NCBI GenBank assembly: GCA_947683625.1
Contig: CANTUR010000055.1
Location: 2,810,001 to 2,874,000 of the forward strand
Reading direction: 5' to 3'
Source: Mallotus nudiflorus
Taxonomy: Eukaryota; Streptophyta; Magnoliopsida; Malpighiales; Euphorbiaceae
Length of the DNA stretch: 64,000 bases
Shown in pieces: positions 11,282-22,266 of this stretch. Every line of letters begins with the position of its first letter. The stretch's first letter is position 1. The translations under genes were made by a program, and so were the position numbers. Below the pieces are notes generated by a model, which saw only the letters and a program-made list of their open reading frames with translations, was not told the DNA's origin and ran no database searches.

Positions 11282-11872
11282 CATTATTCACATTTTGAGA
11301 TTGTTTATGGGTTTAATTGATTGACTCCATTAGATTTATCTCCTTTACTTATGCATGAATATTCTAATCTTGATGGTGCAAAGAAGGCAGAATTTGTTAA
11401 ACAATTTCATGAGAAGGTTAGGCAAAATATTGAGAAAAGGAATGCACAAACAGCAAATCAACACAACAAAGGGTGAAAATAAGTTATGTTTGAGCCTAGC
11501 GATTGGGTTTGGTTACATATATGCAAGGATAGGTTTCCCTCCCACAGGCATTCAAAGCTTCATTTATATATAGATGGACCATTTCAAGTAGTTGCACAAA
11601 TTAATGACAACGCATATAAGCTTAATCTACTTGGTGAGTATAATATTAGTACTACTTTTAATGTTATTTATTTGAGTGCTTTTGATTTTGAATGTGCTGA
11701 TTTGAGGATGAATCCACTTGAGGAAAGGAGGAATAAGGACAATCCTAGTCCAAGAGTGACTCATAATCCAACAAAGATTCAAGATCCTTTGACTTATGAT
11801 GGAGGTCCAGTCACAAGGGCATGCATTAAAAAGATGAATGAAGCATTACATATGTTAATTCAAAGAATTTAG
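11282..11872 (+). pseudogene. Integrase C-terminal part of a Ty3-gypsy element
   Basis: The frame gives HFEIVYGFN, a stop, then LTPLDLSPLLMHEYSNLDG, followed after a frameshift near 11478 by VMFEPSDWVWLHI, RFPSHRHSKL, DGPFQVVAQINDNAYKL and GEYNISTTFNVIYLSAFDF. This is the GPY/F-type end of plant Ty3-gypsy integrases. The tail GPVTRACIKKMNEAL and the stop at 11870-11872 are the normal pol end. The N-terminal and catalytic parts are missing because the Ogre-like element cut the gene here. Confidence 0.85.
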
Positions 11873-13440
11873 GCTCAAAGTATGAATTCAATTTGATCCA
11901 TTTAGAGCACATGGAGTTCATTCTGGTCCACAGCTTATTCATTTGGTGCAAATTAAAGATTTAGGTCCAAGTAGTGTTGTTGGGTCCAATTTGGATGTAT
12001 TAAGCTCAAAGGAGTAGCTACACATATTCCAAACCCAAGATAAAGCCCAACTAAATGTTATTTTAATCTAAGTAATACTAAAAATGAATTTGGGTTTATT
12101 ACTTATCCAAAATATTTTTTAGATTATTTGTTTTTAGTTAGGAATACATTTCTTTAACTTAGTTGGCAAGCAAAATAATTCCTTATGTTTAAGGACTTGA
12201 TTTTCTTATCTTTCAAATATTTATTATCCTTACCTTTGAAGGATTGTTTTAGATTAGGTTTAGGATTAAAAACTCTTATAAATAGCTTATTTTGTAGCCT
12301 ATTTTGGGGATTTTTTCATTAATCAAATCAAAGTGATGAATTTTGCTTCAAATTATTTAGAGTTTATTGTTTGAACTTTCTAAACAAAATAGGTTGTTTA
12401 ATAGTTCACTTGTCTTATGAATAGAACATCCATATCTAATTATGGTGACTTCCTGATAGCTAGAGTTCTTAGTTATTAGATAATTAATGGTTCTAGTTTC
12501 CACTCAACTTCTTTCTTAGACAATCTAAAGTGTGGCTATCAATAGATTGTTGCAGTTTTGTTTGTTTGATAAACTTAATTCATAAATGATGACAATCCTA
12601 ATGCAATAAGGACTCCTAATCCAATAAAGATTCAAGATCCTTTAACTTATAATGGAGGTCTAATCACAAGGGCATGTGCTAAAAAGATAAAGGAAGCATT
12701 ACATATGCTAATTCAAATAATTTAACTCAAAGAACGAATTCAATCAATCTAATCCATTTGTAGCACATGGACTTCATTCTGGTCCATAACTTATTCATTT
12801 GGTGCAAATTGAAAATTTAGGCCTAAGTAGTGTTATTAGGTCTAATTTGGATGTATTAAGCTCAAAGGAATAGCTACACATATTCCAAGCCCAAGATGAA
12901 GCCCAACTAAATGTTATTTTAGTCCAAGTAATATTAAAAATGAATTTGGATTTTTTATTTATCTAAAAAAAAATTTTAGATTATTTATTTTTAGTTAAGA
13001 ATACTTTTCTTTAGCTTAGTTGGCAAGCAAAATAATTCCTTATGTTTAAGAACTTGATTTTCTTATCTTTTAGAGATTCATTATCCTTACCTTTTAAGGA
13101 TTTGTTTTGGATTAGGTTTAGAATTAAGAATTCTTGTAAATAACTTATTTTGTAGCCTATTTTGGGGATCTTTTCATTAATCAAATCAAAGTGACGAATT
13201 TTGCTTCAAATTACTTAGAGTTTATTCTTTGAACTTTCTAAACAAATAGGTTGTTTGATAGTTCACTTGTCTTATCATTTAAAACATCCATATCTAATTG
13301 TGGTGACTTCCTGATAGCTAGAGTTCTTAGTCATTAGATAATTTAGGGTTTTAGTTTCCACCCATCTTATTTCTTGGACAATCTAAGGTGTGGGTATCAA
13401 TAGATTGTTACGGGTTTTGTTTGTTAGATAAACTTAGTTT
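11738..13440 (+). repeat. Tandem duplication of pol end plus LTR, period about 853 bp
   Basis: Copy 1 is 11738-12590 and copy 2 is 12591 to about 13440. Both start at GACAATCCTA in the pol tail and run through the same non-coding sequence, including a TATA-like TTATAAATAGC (about 12275 in copy 1) and the stretch GTAGCCTATTTTGGGGAT. This non-coding part looks like the LTR. Exact LTR borders are not clear; copy 1 may begin TGTTGTTGGGTCC near 11971. Confidence 0.8.
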
Positions 13441-13863
13441 GCACTGCTATAGGCCTATGTCCCTCTTCCATATACATCCTATGCATAATAATAAAGGGAC
13501 TAATTCCCTTTATATCAACGATTTGCCAACCTAAAGCTCAAATTCTACCTTTTACTACCTCACAAACTTTTTTTCCTTGCTCAATGGTTAGTTTATTGGA
13601 GATAATAATAGGTAGTGTATTGGCCTCCCCCATGAATGTATATTTCAAGTGGTTGGGTAGCTACTTAAGCTCTAACTTAGGTGGCTTTTCAATGGAAGGG
13701 GGATGGGGTATTCACTTCGCACTAACAACCCAGGTTTGGTGAATTCATGCTCATGCTCTTGCTTACTCTCATACCCATCACTTAGTATCTTATCTCCCCC
13801 ACTCACATATGAAATAAAGTTAACTTCTTGAACACACTCATCAATTTCACAAATTTTATACAT
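13441..13863 (-). pseudogene. Protease-RT linker of the Athila-like element, frameshifted
   Basis: Minus-strand pieces in changing frames match the linker after the Athila-type protease: a Lys/Glu-rich segment, then PPKLELK-like sequence, LPIIISNKL-like sequence and the MHRMYMEEGHRPIAVQ segment just before RT. Frame changes occur near 13670 and 13560. The sequence ends at the gypsy junction near 13440. Confidence 0.6.
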
Positions 13864-13865
13864 TA

Positions 13866-14465
13866 TTAATCATCTAAAGGGTATTTCATTAATTTAGACA
13901 TCACAAAATCAACCTTTTCATCTCCTACCCTTAATGTTAACTTGCTTTCATGCACATCAATTATAGCCCTACCCGTGTTTAAGAAAGGTTTACCTAATAT
14001 TAGTGGACAAGATATGTTTTCCTCAAAATTTAAAATAACAAAATCAACAGGAAAAATAAACTTATCTACCTTTACTAGGACGTCCTCTATCACTCCACAA
14101 GGTTTCCTTATAGAGTGTTCCACAAGTTGCAATGACATATTAGTGGTCTTTATGTTACCCAATCCTAAGCTCCTGAAAATAGAAAGAGGCATTAGATTAA
14201 TATTTGCCCCTTGATCCCATAATCTTCTAGGAAATTCACTATTACTAATAATGTATGGAATAGTAAAACCCCCTGGATCTTTTAATTTAGGTGGAATCTT
14301 ACGTGAAATGATCGAACTACATGTCTCTATCAAAGGTAATATTTCATGATTATCCCAAAGCTGCTTATTTATGATAAGGTCCTTTAAGAACTTAGCATAC
14401 TTAGACATTTGTGCCATTTCTTCAGAAAATGGCACATTGATCTGTAGCTTCTTAAAGATTTCCAA
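13866..14465 (-). pseudogene. Gag end and aspartic protease of the Athila-like element
   Basis: An open frame of 199 codons. The N-terminal part (KKLQINVPFSEEMAQMSKYA, KFLKDLI) is the usual Gag-protease hinge of this group. The active site reads RLWDQGANINLMPLSIF, with Q replacing the usual small residue of D-x-G (the catalytic Asp and Gly remain). Then follow LGLGNIKTTNMSLQLVEHS, IEDVLVKVDKFIFPVDFVIL and CPLILGKPFLNTGRAIIDV. The protease would cut the Gag-Pol precursor. Upstream gag is broken, so this would not be translated in phase. Confidence 0.82.
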
Positions 14466-15990
14466 AATTTTAAAAAACTACTCTTTATCTTTTTGCTTCT
14501 TCAATCTTTGGGGGAATGGTAGCTTTGGCACAAAAAAAGAGAGTGTATATTTAGGAACTTCTTTTTACTGTATTTTGCTCTCCTCCTTCGCCTCATCCTC
14601 CATTATGTCAAAGTGCTCCTCATCCTCCTTCAAAATTTCAGCTTATGTCTTCATCACCTTACCACTCCTTAAAGTTATAACCTTTAATTCCTTAGGATTT
14701 AACTCCATAGTACTTGGAAGGTTTCCTTATGCTCTTGATATCATGGCATTAGCAAGCTGTCTAAGTTGTACTTTGATATTGTGGATCGAAGAGGATTGAT
14801 TCTTTTCAATTTGATCAAACTTGGCCTCCATTTTCTTTTAGTTCTTCTTATGGCTAGTCAACTTGTTCATGATAGCATTTGAAAATTTATCTAACTTGTT
14901 CTCTATAGATGCCATCCTATCTTATGGTAGATGTTAAAATCCTAGTGGTACTTGTTGCCTTTACAAGTTATTATTGTTTGGGAAGTTTGGTGCAGCCATA
15001 TTGTTGTTATTACTCCATGAAAAATTTAGATGATTTCTCCACCCTAGATTGTAAGTGTTGGAGTAAGGATTGTTGGCTTGCCTCCCTTGAAATTAATTGC
15101 CCATAAACTTGACTTGCTCTTAGTATCCATCTCCTACCATAGCTACATCACCAAAACCAAATTCATTATTAGAGTAACCCAAGAAATTGTAATTTTTACC
15201 TTTAAGGGCTGAAGTATTTTTTTGAGTGAGGTTGCTAAGTTTCTCTGTAAATGTAGAAATTTGAGCTTTGAGGGCTGTCACTATGTCAACTTCCAGGCTT
15301 CCCATTTGTTTAGAGGTTGAATTATCTCAAAAGACCATAGGCAATTGTTAATCACTATCCTTTCTAAAAGTTCTGCAGCTTCATCCACTATTTTCCTCAT
15401 TAAAAATCCACCAACTTTAGCATCGATGGAATCTCTTATAGAACTTGTGACTCCATTATAAAATTTCCTTATAAGCACATCTTTTAGCAATCCATGATGT
15501 GGATAGCTCCTCTATAACTCTGTAAACCTTTCCCAAACCTCACTCAAGGATTCATGCTTAAATTGTTGGAATGAAGTGAGCTCTTTCACCACCTTTGCTG
15601 TCTTAGATGGTGGAAAATATTTAGCTAAAAACCCCTTCACCAAATCATTCTAATTAGTGAAAGAACTGGGTGGTTAAGATTTTAACCACGTTTTAGCCTT
15701 GTCCTTTAATGTGAATGGAAATAATCTCAACCTTAGTGCATCACTAGACATGTCATTGTACTTGAGCATGCCATAAATCTTTAGAAAATTGGCAATATGG
15801 TCATTTGGATCCTCATTCAACATCCCAAAAAATTGAATGGTTAATTAGAGCATTTGTAGCAAAGCAAGCTTTATCTCAAAACTATTAGCTTTAATGGTTG
15901 GCCTTATTATGCTCTGCCTTGCACCTCTTAACTGAGGTAATGATGTGTCCAATAAACCCTTGTGTTAACAACTTAATTCCTATCATTGTT
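14466..15990 (-). pseudogene. Gag of the Athila-like element, broken
   Basis: Recognisable minus-strand pieces are 15490-15281 (LLKDVLIRKFYNGVTSSIRD, SIDAKVGGFLMRKI), preceded at about 15650-15500 by the HESLSEVWERF-type segment in damaged form. Positions 15305-15120 and 14930-14470 hold the low-complexity, Lys/Glu-rich C-terminal part. Numerous stops interrupt it. Open frames on the plus strand here (14371-14799, 14909-15106) are antisense shadows. Confidence 0.65.
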
Positions 15991-16209
15991 TGCCATCGTG
16001 CTTGACTCTTCTCATGAGCGTCTATAGTTTTCCTTTTCAAATTTAGTTAACTCTAGTATGTATGTGAGTGGCTTCTTCCCTGACTTTTTGAGTATTATGC
16101 ATGCATTGAAAATCTTTGCAAAATAACAGACAAAAGAATTGAAAACAAAAAGAATTAAAAATTGGTTCCTTAATCAAACAAAAAAATCAATTATGATGTT
16201 AGAATCAAG

Positions 16210-16227
16210 TCCCTGGCAATAGCGCCA
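16210..16227 (-). other. Primer binding site of the Athila-like element
   Basis: On minus it reads TGGCGCTATTGCCAGGGA, two changes from the TGGCGCCGTTGCCGGGGA type that is complementary to tRNA-Asp and typical of Athila elements. Confidence 0.75.
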
Positions 16228-16239
16228 AAAACTTATTTA

Positions 16240-17575
16240 TGAAAATCCATAAGCACACAGTGTCAAACAAGTAGTAAAAATTTGTTCCTTTAGAGACTAG
16301 TTCTAACCACCTATTAACCTAATTTTTTATTATCCAAGGCTTTCAATAATAAGCAATAAGAAGAAAAATAAAATAGCAAATAATTGAATTTTGTAAATAA
16401 AAATAAGTTCTAGAGAAAAAGATTAAATAAACGATGAACACAATAGTTAGGAATTGATTTTCTTTCATAATCCTTAGTTCTTTTTAATTAATGAATCTCT
16501 TAATCTTGCAAGTCCTGAGTCTTTCTAAACTATTAATTAATCTCTCTCAAGTATTAACTAATTTTAATTTATAATTATTAATTAAGAACATCAAGCCCCA
16601 ATTCTTATTGTAAACTTAATTCCCTAAATCAAACCATAAATTTATTTTCCCACTCCAATTGGAATCTAATTACTTATGATTTCTTTACCTCTAAGCAATT
16701 TAAACCTATGTTTATAGATCCACTAAGGTTTTGATCTCTCAACCTAAAACCCTATTTTTAATTTATGTTAATGGTAATCAAACATCAACACAAAATAAGC
16801 ATAATAAACATAGCTTGCAATTAACTAATAAACTTTATTAATTAAAGAAAAACTAATTCATGATCAAGTCACCAATTCCTAACTAAATGAAACTTAGCCT
16901 ATCATAATATAAAAATATCCCACATTATCATAAAAATAATCCATAACAATTACAAGAATAAAGAAGGGAGAAGAAAATAAAACTAAGAATTCTTGTTTTT
17001 AATTCTTTAACTCTTGATATCTCTTGAGTCCTTCTTTAATTCTTATGCCTTTTCGGTGTTTTTCTTCTCTCAAAATTGACCCTAATATGGTCTATTTAAA
17101 GCCCTTTAAAGGGTAGACATGTTGCCTTTAAAACAAGCCAATGCCAAGCCATTAAAATTAATTCATTAGAGGGTTACAACTATAGTAAAGCTGTGATGGC
17201 AGCAGCCCTTATGACCCTTTAGAGCTCTTTCTCGGTTGCAGTTGTAGCTTGGGCTGCAAACACAACACCATTAGCGATAATTCTAGCTACTTCTCTAGGC
17301 TACGATCGCAGAATGGGCTGTAATGGCAACCTTAACTTTACACTAATCCCACTTTCAAATGCTGTGATCTTTACTTTCCTCCGATCAAAGCCAGTTCTTT
17401 TCACCAAAAATGCAAATTTTCATCCAAATTCTTTCACTAATAGTCTAACCAACCTAAAACCACATAAGTTAATATTAAGACTAAGAAATTCGCAAAATAA
17501 AATCACTTAAGACGTAAAAATTACTAAATAACAAAATAAAATGCTTTCCTAATAACATAAACTTCACACAAATAT
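16240..17575 (-). repeat. Probable 5' LTR of the Athila-like element
   Basis: This is non-coding sequence between the PBS and host DNA. On minus the end ...GGATTTTCA is 12 bases from the PBS. The other border is a guess based on a TGTGTGAAG start near 17575. About 1.3 kb fits Athila LTRs. No second copy lies in the window to confirm it. Confidence 0.45.
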
Positions 17576-18449
17576 ACTACTTCTTCTTATTTTATTTTCA
17601 ACTCTAACTCACCGCGTCCCACGTTGTGCTTGTGCTGACTCTATCAATTTTCTTCGTCCCCACCCACCACCTCCCATGTTATCGCCGTCCACCTTAACTG
17701 GTGTTGCCTCCAACCCACTTTCACTAGCATTGCCTTTACCCACCTCCATAAACAATGATAAGTTAATGCTACCTTTTTTTCTTCATTTTCTTAATTTATA
17801 TTAACCTTAAGAAACAATTAACACCGTCTTTACTCATAATTAATGGGTAAATATTTAGATGGTGGTGGTAGGTAGTGATTAGATTATTATTATTAGTAAT
17901 TATTGAATTGTGAGGGTTGTGTAATTATTAATCGGGTAATTTTACTTTGCCTATTATCATTCCTTTCATACAATATTGTTATTAATTCCATGTTTTTGTT
18001 TATTATTAATTTTGTTTATGGGTAATTAATTATGGTGGCAGTATTAATTTTGGTGATGGAATTAAGCAGTAGTGGTGTTACATTTAGTGGCAGTGATGGT
18101 AGTGTAAGTGATGGTGTTGATTATACTGGCAGCTAGCAGTTGATGGTAGTTATGGTATTAAGGCAATGAGAAATTTTTTAATCTGGTGGCGGGCATTGTT
18201 GATGGGTGGTAGTGATGGATGGTGGCAACACCGATCATACTAGTAGTTGTTAATGGTGGCAGATGGTGTCGAGTGGTAGTGTTTGGTGGTTTTGTTGAGG
18301 TAATGGTGTGTGTTAATTAGCGTTTATGGGTGGTGATGGTGATTGATGATTATGGTGCAAGTGGTGGCATGAACATAGGTGTTGTCAATAGTGGTGGTTT
18401 TGGATGAGATGGTGGGGGTAGTGGGTAGTATTTTTTAACTAAGATGAAA
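17576..18449. other. Non-coding spacer, GT-rich on the plus strand
   Basis: Starts with a C-rich part (17640-17760) and then an extended stretch (about 17860-18420) dominated by imperfect TGGTGG, GGTGATGG and TTATTA words. It has strong strand asymmetry but no regular unit and no convincing gene. Confidence 0.6.
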
Positions 18450-19125
18450 ATGGGTGAAGTTAAAGATAACGATGCTCATAAGGAGGAGCTACTCGACTAC
18501 AAAGATGAAAATAAGAAAGCCCTTAACTCTATCTCCTATAGAGCCAGATTCTGCTAAAAAAGGATGTGTTGGGATTCACAGTTCAAGATTCAAAGACTCC
18601 TTATTAAAGCTAGAGCTTCTACGAGTAATTATTAACTCTAGATTTAAGCATCCTTTAAAAGTGCAACTCAAGTGCATCCCTCAAGCTAACTATCCTTGGA
18701 ATGGATGTAATCTGCCAAGCAAAATTTAGGATGGGAAAGACTGCTATTTTTATTGTATCCATACTACCACAATTTGAGCCTATTGCTGGTCAAGTTGATG
18801 CACTTGTCCTTTGCCATACAAGAGAATTAGCATATTAGATATGTTATGAATTTGAGAGGTTTAGTACCTATTTGCCCCATATAAAAGTTGTTATCTTCTA
18901 TGGTGGTGTCAATATTAAAGTTCACAAAGAACTACTAAAAAATGAATGTCCTTATATTGTTGTTAGAACTTCTCAAAGACCATTGGCTCTTACTAAAGAT
19001 AATGTTCTTGGGTTGAAGAGTGTGGGGCGTTTTATTCTGGATGAGGGTGATAAGATGCTTGAATCACTTGACAATAGGAGAGATATATAGGAGATATTCA
19101 AAATGACTCCTCATGATCTTCAAGT
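18450..19125 (+). pseudogene. UAP56: Processed pseudogene of the DEAD-box RNA helicase UAP56, 3' truncated
   Basis: Translated in shifting frames it follows plant UAP56 (mRNA export and splicing helicase) from its first codon for about 225 residues without introns. From the ATG at 18450: MGEVKDNDAHKEELLDY; then (frame changed near 18520) SAKKGCVGIHSSRFKDSLL and HPLKVQLKCIPQA; then (frame changed near 18690) MGKTAIFI, LVLCHTRELAY; then VVIFYGGVNIKVHKELLKNE, GRFILDEGDKMLESLD and EIFKMTPHD. Motif I keeps GKT, the DECD box reads DEGD, and the GTPGR box reads RTSQR. There are at least two frameshifts and two stops (after TRELAY and after NRRDI). It stops before the helicase C-terminal domain. Lack of introns points to reverse-transcribed mRNA. 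Confidence 0.88.
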
Positions 19126-19171
19126 TTACACTTACACAATAATAAGCTATTCATTGGCTCAAATAGAAAAG

Positions 19172-19176
19172 GGTAT
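19172..19176. repeat. Left target-site duplication GGTAT
   Basis: GGTAT directly before the 5' LTR is repeated exactly at 30556-30560 after the 3' LTR. Five bases is the normal size for Ty3-gypsy elements. Confidence 0.9.
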
Positions 19177-21344
19177 TATAAGCACCCAATTTCGGGATGA
19201 TAAAGTGTAGATGCGACAGAGGACTCCAATGATGAAAATATCATAAATAGGTCTTCAATACTTGAAGTTTGAAACCTCAAAAGTCTGAATGTATTTTTCA
19301 AAGAAAGGGTTTAATATTTTGAAGGACTAAATTGTAATACTTTTTAAAGACCTAATTGAAAATTTTAAATTCTTTCAGTGGTCTTTTCGTAACTAAATGT
19401 TAAAAAAATTATTATGGATCAGAAATCTATAATTCCAATCGGAATTGTACTATTTTGATCAAGACTTGCATTATTTTTTTCAATTTTCAATTTTTTAATT
19501 TTTGAAAATATTTTTCCTGAATTTTGATTGGCTAAAAATTTTCTAAAATTTATTTTTAAAATTTTTAGGAAATAAAGACCTTTTAAAACTGGAACTCTTA
19601 AGAACATAGGATTAGGGTTTTTATGGCTCTTTTCCTATATAAGGAGAGTTTAGGCTCTCGAAAAGTGGGGGCTCTTTTTTGACTATCTCTCTCTTTTTAC
19701 TTAAAAAAAGTTCTTTCCATTTTTTTCTTTGGAAGCAGTACGTTAAATATCTTTCTTTAGATTTTCTTTGTTTTTAGAGAAAGAGCAATAGAATTTTGAA
19801 GAGGAAGACATCAAGTTTTGAAGATCCACTCAAAGTAACGATGATTGATAATACTCTGAGGAGCTAATCAATACTGCATCCATTCAATCATCCCTTATTC
19901 TACCCTTTTCTTTTATTTTTATTTGATTATTTAGTTTTATTTAATTTAATTTAATTTTTTTTATTTTATTTAAGCTCTAATCATTGCTTTTGTATTCATA
20001 ATTATGGTGGGAGTAACCTAAGTTATGGAGTAGCATATGATTAAATAAGAACAAAACTCATGAAGATCCATGAAATGTCATGGATTAAATTTTGTATTTA
20101 AATGTAGTTTTTTAAAGTTTTATTTATTTATTTGCTATTATTTTGTTGGTTATTTTATTTTGTGTTTTTTTGGGTTGTATTAGTTTTTATTCCTATTTGC
20201 AGTAGATCATTGTAATAGCTCCAATAGTGGGAATAATAGAATTTGGTGCGTGTGTTTGTGTGTTTTTTTGTTTTAATTTAATCGGTTAGTAAAATTAGGG
20301 TTTTCATTAGCTAATTAACTAAAATTAATAGTTATAGAAATCCTTAAGTTTTCTATTCAATTAAATTAGAGTTAAGTTGGTAAAATTGCTTTTGCTTGAT
20401 TGATTATTTTATTTTATTATTTGTGGTCATTTTAATTAAATTAGGGTTTTAGAATAGATTTAATTAATTGTTTGATCTTTTATTTGTTTAGCTTGATATA
20501 TATTATTGTTTTTGGGCTTGTTTGCTTATGTTTATGTATTTTGGACCCTAGAACTACATTAGGCTTTAACTCATTAAATTTAGGTTTTTTTAGGTTTAAT
20601 TAATTAAAATGCATTTTAAGCCCATAATTAATTAGATTTACGGTAGAGATAACTTAGGTCAATTTAGTTAATTAAACATAAGCCCACCTAATTTAATTTA
20701 ATTAATTTAGACTTAGCCCACTTAATTTAAACCTTTTTCCTAATTTGTAGATTTAAGATCATTTCATTTTTAAAACATGTAGAATTAAACCCATTAATTT
20801 AAATATTCCATAATTTGTAGATTTAGACCCATTTTTAGAATTAAAATAAATAGACTTAGGTTCACTCAATTAAAATTAAAAGGAATTAGACCCTTTAGGC
20901 TTACTTGTAAATTAAAACATATAGATTTAGCCCATTTAATTAAAAATAATGTAGATTAGACTAACTTAGGGATTGTATTGAATGCATTATTTACTTGTAT
21001 TTTTCATGACTAGCTTGTCTTGGAGTTAATTGCTAGAATAAGGGTTTATATGAAATTGCATGTAAATAGAGGATAATATAGTAATTCATAAAGTAATTCT
21101 AAATGAACACGAGACTGAAAGAAGTTGGTATTTCGTATCCAGAATCTCCTGGTTGTGGTGCTAGCTTTCTTTTAGAGAATCAAGTACCACCTTTTTTATT
21201 TGTCCCAATTATTACCCTGGGTGGCAACTCCTCATCTCCATGCCATGTCTTTGTGATAGTGGTTAGTGTATTCTCTAAAGCGCTGAGCTTAAACAGTGTC
21301 GCGGTTGCTAAAATCTTGGGCGTGCGCTAAACCTGTTGTCTACA
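19177..21344 (+). repeat. 5' LTR of the pol-less Ogre-like element (2,168 bp)
   Basis: Starts TATAAGCACCCAATTTCGGG (TG changed to TA; the 3' LTR still has TGTAAGC) and ends GTTGTCTACA. A TATA box (TATATAAG, about 19636) is followed by a pyrimidine-rich leader. Compared with the 3' LTR it carries about 50 extra bases around 19415-19465 with GATCAGAA/GATCGGAATT-type words. Confidence 0.92.
19636..19643 (+). promoter_or_regulatory. TATA box of the 5' LTR
   Basis: TATATAAG in U3, conserved at about 28829 in the 3' LTR, marks the probable start of the element's transcript roughly 30 bases downstream. Confidence 0.6.
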
Positions 21345-21345
21345 G

Positions 21346-21363
21346 TGGCAACTCCATTGGGGA
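21346..21363 (+). other. Primer binding site of the pol-less element
   Basis: TGGCAACTCCATTGGGGA begins one base after the LTR. It is the same class as the PBS at 9091-9108 and is probably complementary to tRNA-Arg, as in Ogre. Confidence 0.78.
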
Positions 21364-22266
21364 TAAGAGATATTGATTCTACTTATATTCTTTAAAATTA
21401 ATTTATTAATTATTATTTTATTATTGCATTCATTCTACATGTCCCTATTAACCGATGGTATCGGTTTATGGTTCTATGATTCCACTAGCTTCATGGGATT
21501 GTAAATTGGCTAACCATCACTCTTAGCCTTAACACGGTTCAAGAGAGATTACCGAGCTCATCTGACCAGAGTCTGTAACCCAAGTCCTAAAGGGGGGTAG
21601 TCTTCTCTTGAGTTTGCAAAGGATGTCGGGCCCCTCTGACCTTAGCCTATGACTCAAGTTTTAAAGGAGGGCATCTTGATAAGGGAACCTTGACTTTTCT
21701 TCGGACCCTAACCATGTATAATGGCTTAGTTATTTCCCCTAGGATCTATCCAAATTGCTTATGAATATTGTCATGAGGTATTTTTATTTATAAAGGCCCA
21801 AGCTCATACTTTAAAAGCTTGTTTGGACTAATAAAGATTGGGCTAATCTTTTATACCTAGAAATACTATTTCTATGTTTTACTGCTTTGTGAGATTTGGC
21901 ATACGTGTCAGTTCTTGATATCCCCTATTGATATTAAGGCCAAGACTAAAAATCCTAGGAAAAGAGACTCACCATTGAATATATGTGTGGGAGGAATAAT
22001 GTTGGAAGGATGTATGTACACCTAACTTGACTTGTTACTTATTACTTATTGCATAGCACATGCATCATGCATACATGCATCTCATGCATTATACTAACAA
22101 TTTGTCTTTCAACCATCATAGATTCATCTGGGTCTTCCTATGTTTGGAGTCGAAAGGCTGGCAGACTGTCCACAATCGATCGTGGAAGAGATCCTTAGCA
22201 GACTGGAAAAGAGTCCCATCAATCCACTCTACCTAGAAGCTACACAACCTTAACAAACCAAAGAAA
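21364..22266 (+). other. Untranslated leader of the pol-less element
   Basis: Non-coding; aligns with 8160-9090 of the sister element in inverse orientation. It contains the TGCATACATGCAT stretch near 22070. Confidence 0.75.

Larger units (their letters stand above)
11280..13440 (+). mobile_element. Ty3-gypsy remnant (pol 3' end plus duplicated LTR)
   Basis: This is the right-hand part of a plus-strand gypsy element. It starts abruptly in integrase at the edge of the Ogre-like insertion (11279/11280) and ends near 13440, where Athila-like minus-strand pol begins. The section downstream of integrase is present twice (11738-12590 and 12591 to about 13440). Confidence 0.75.
13441..17575 (-). 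mobile_element. Athila-like Ty3-gypsy remnant (5' LTR, gag, protease, start of pol)
   Basis: Minus-strand order: LTR (about 17575-16240), PBS (16227-16210), gag with stops (about 15990-14470), protease (14465-13866), then the linker to RT, where relatives carry DIKGISPFIIMHRMYMEEGH (read across 13525-13450). It stops at about 13440, where the gypsy LTR begins. The rest should lie beyond the left end of the window, on the other side of the nested insertions. Confidence 0.75.

Noticed and set aside
17860..18420. Minisatellite of GGTGATGG units
   Set aside because: Words recur often but without a stable period, so it is described only as GT-rich sequence.
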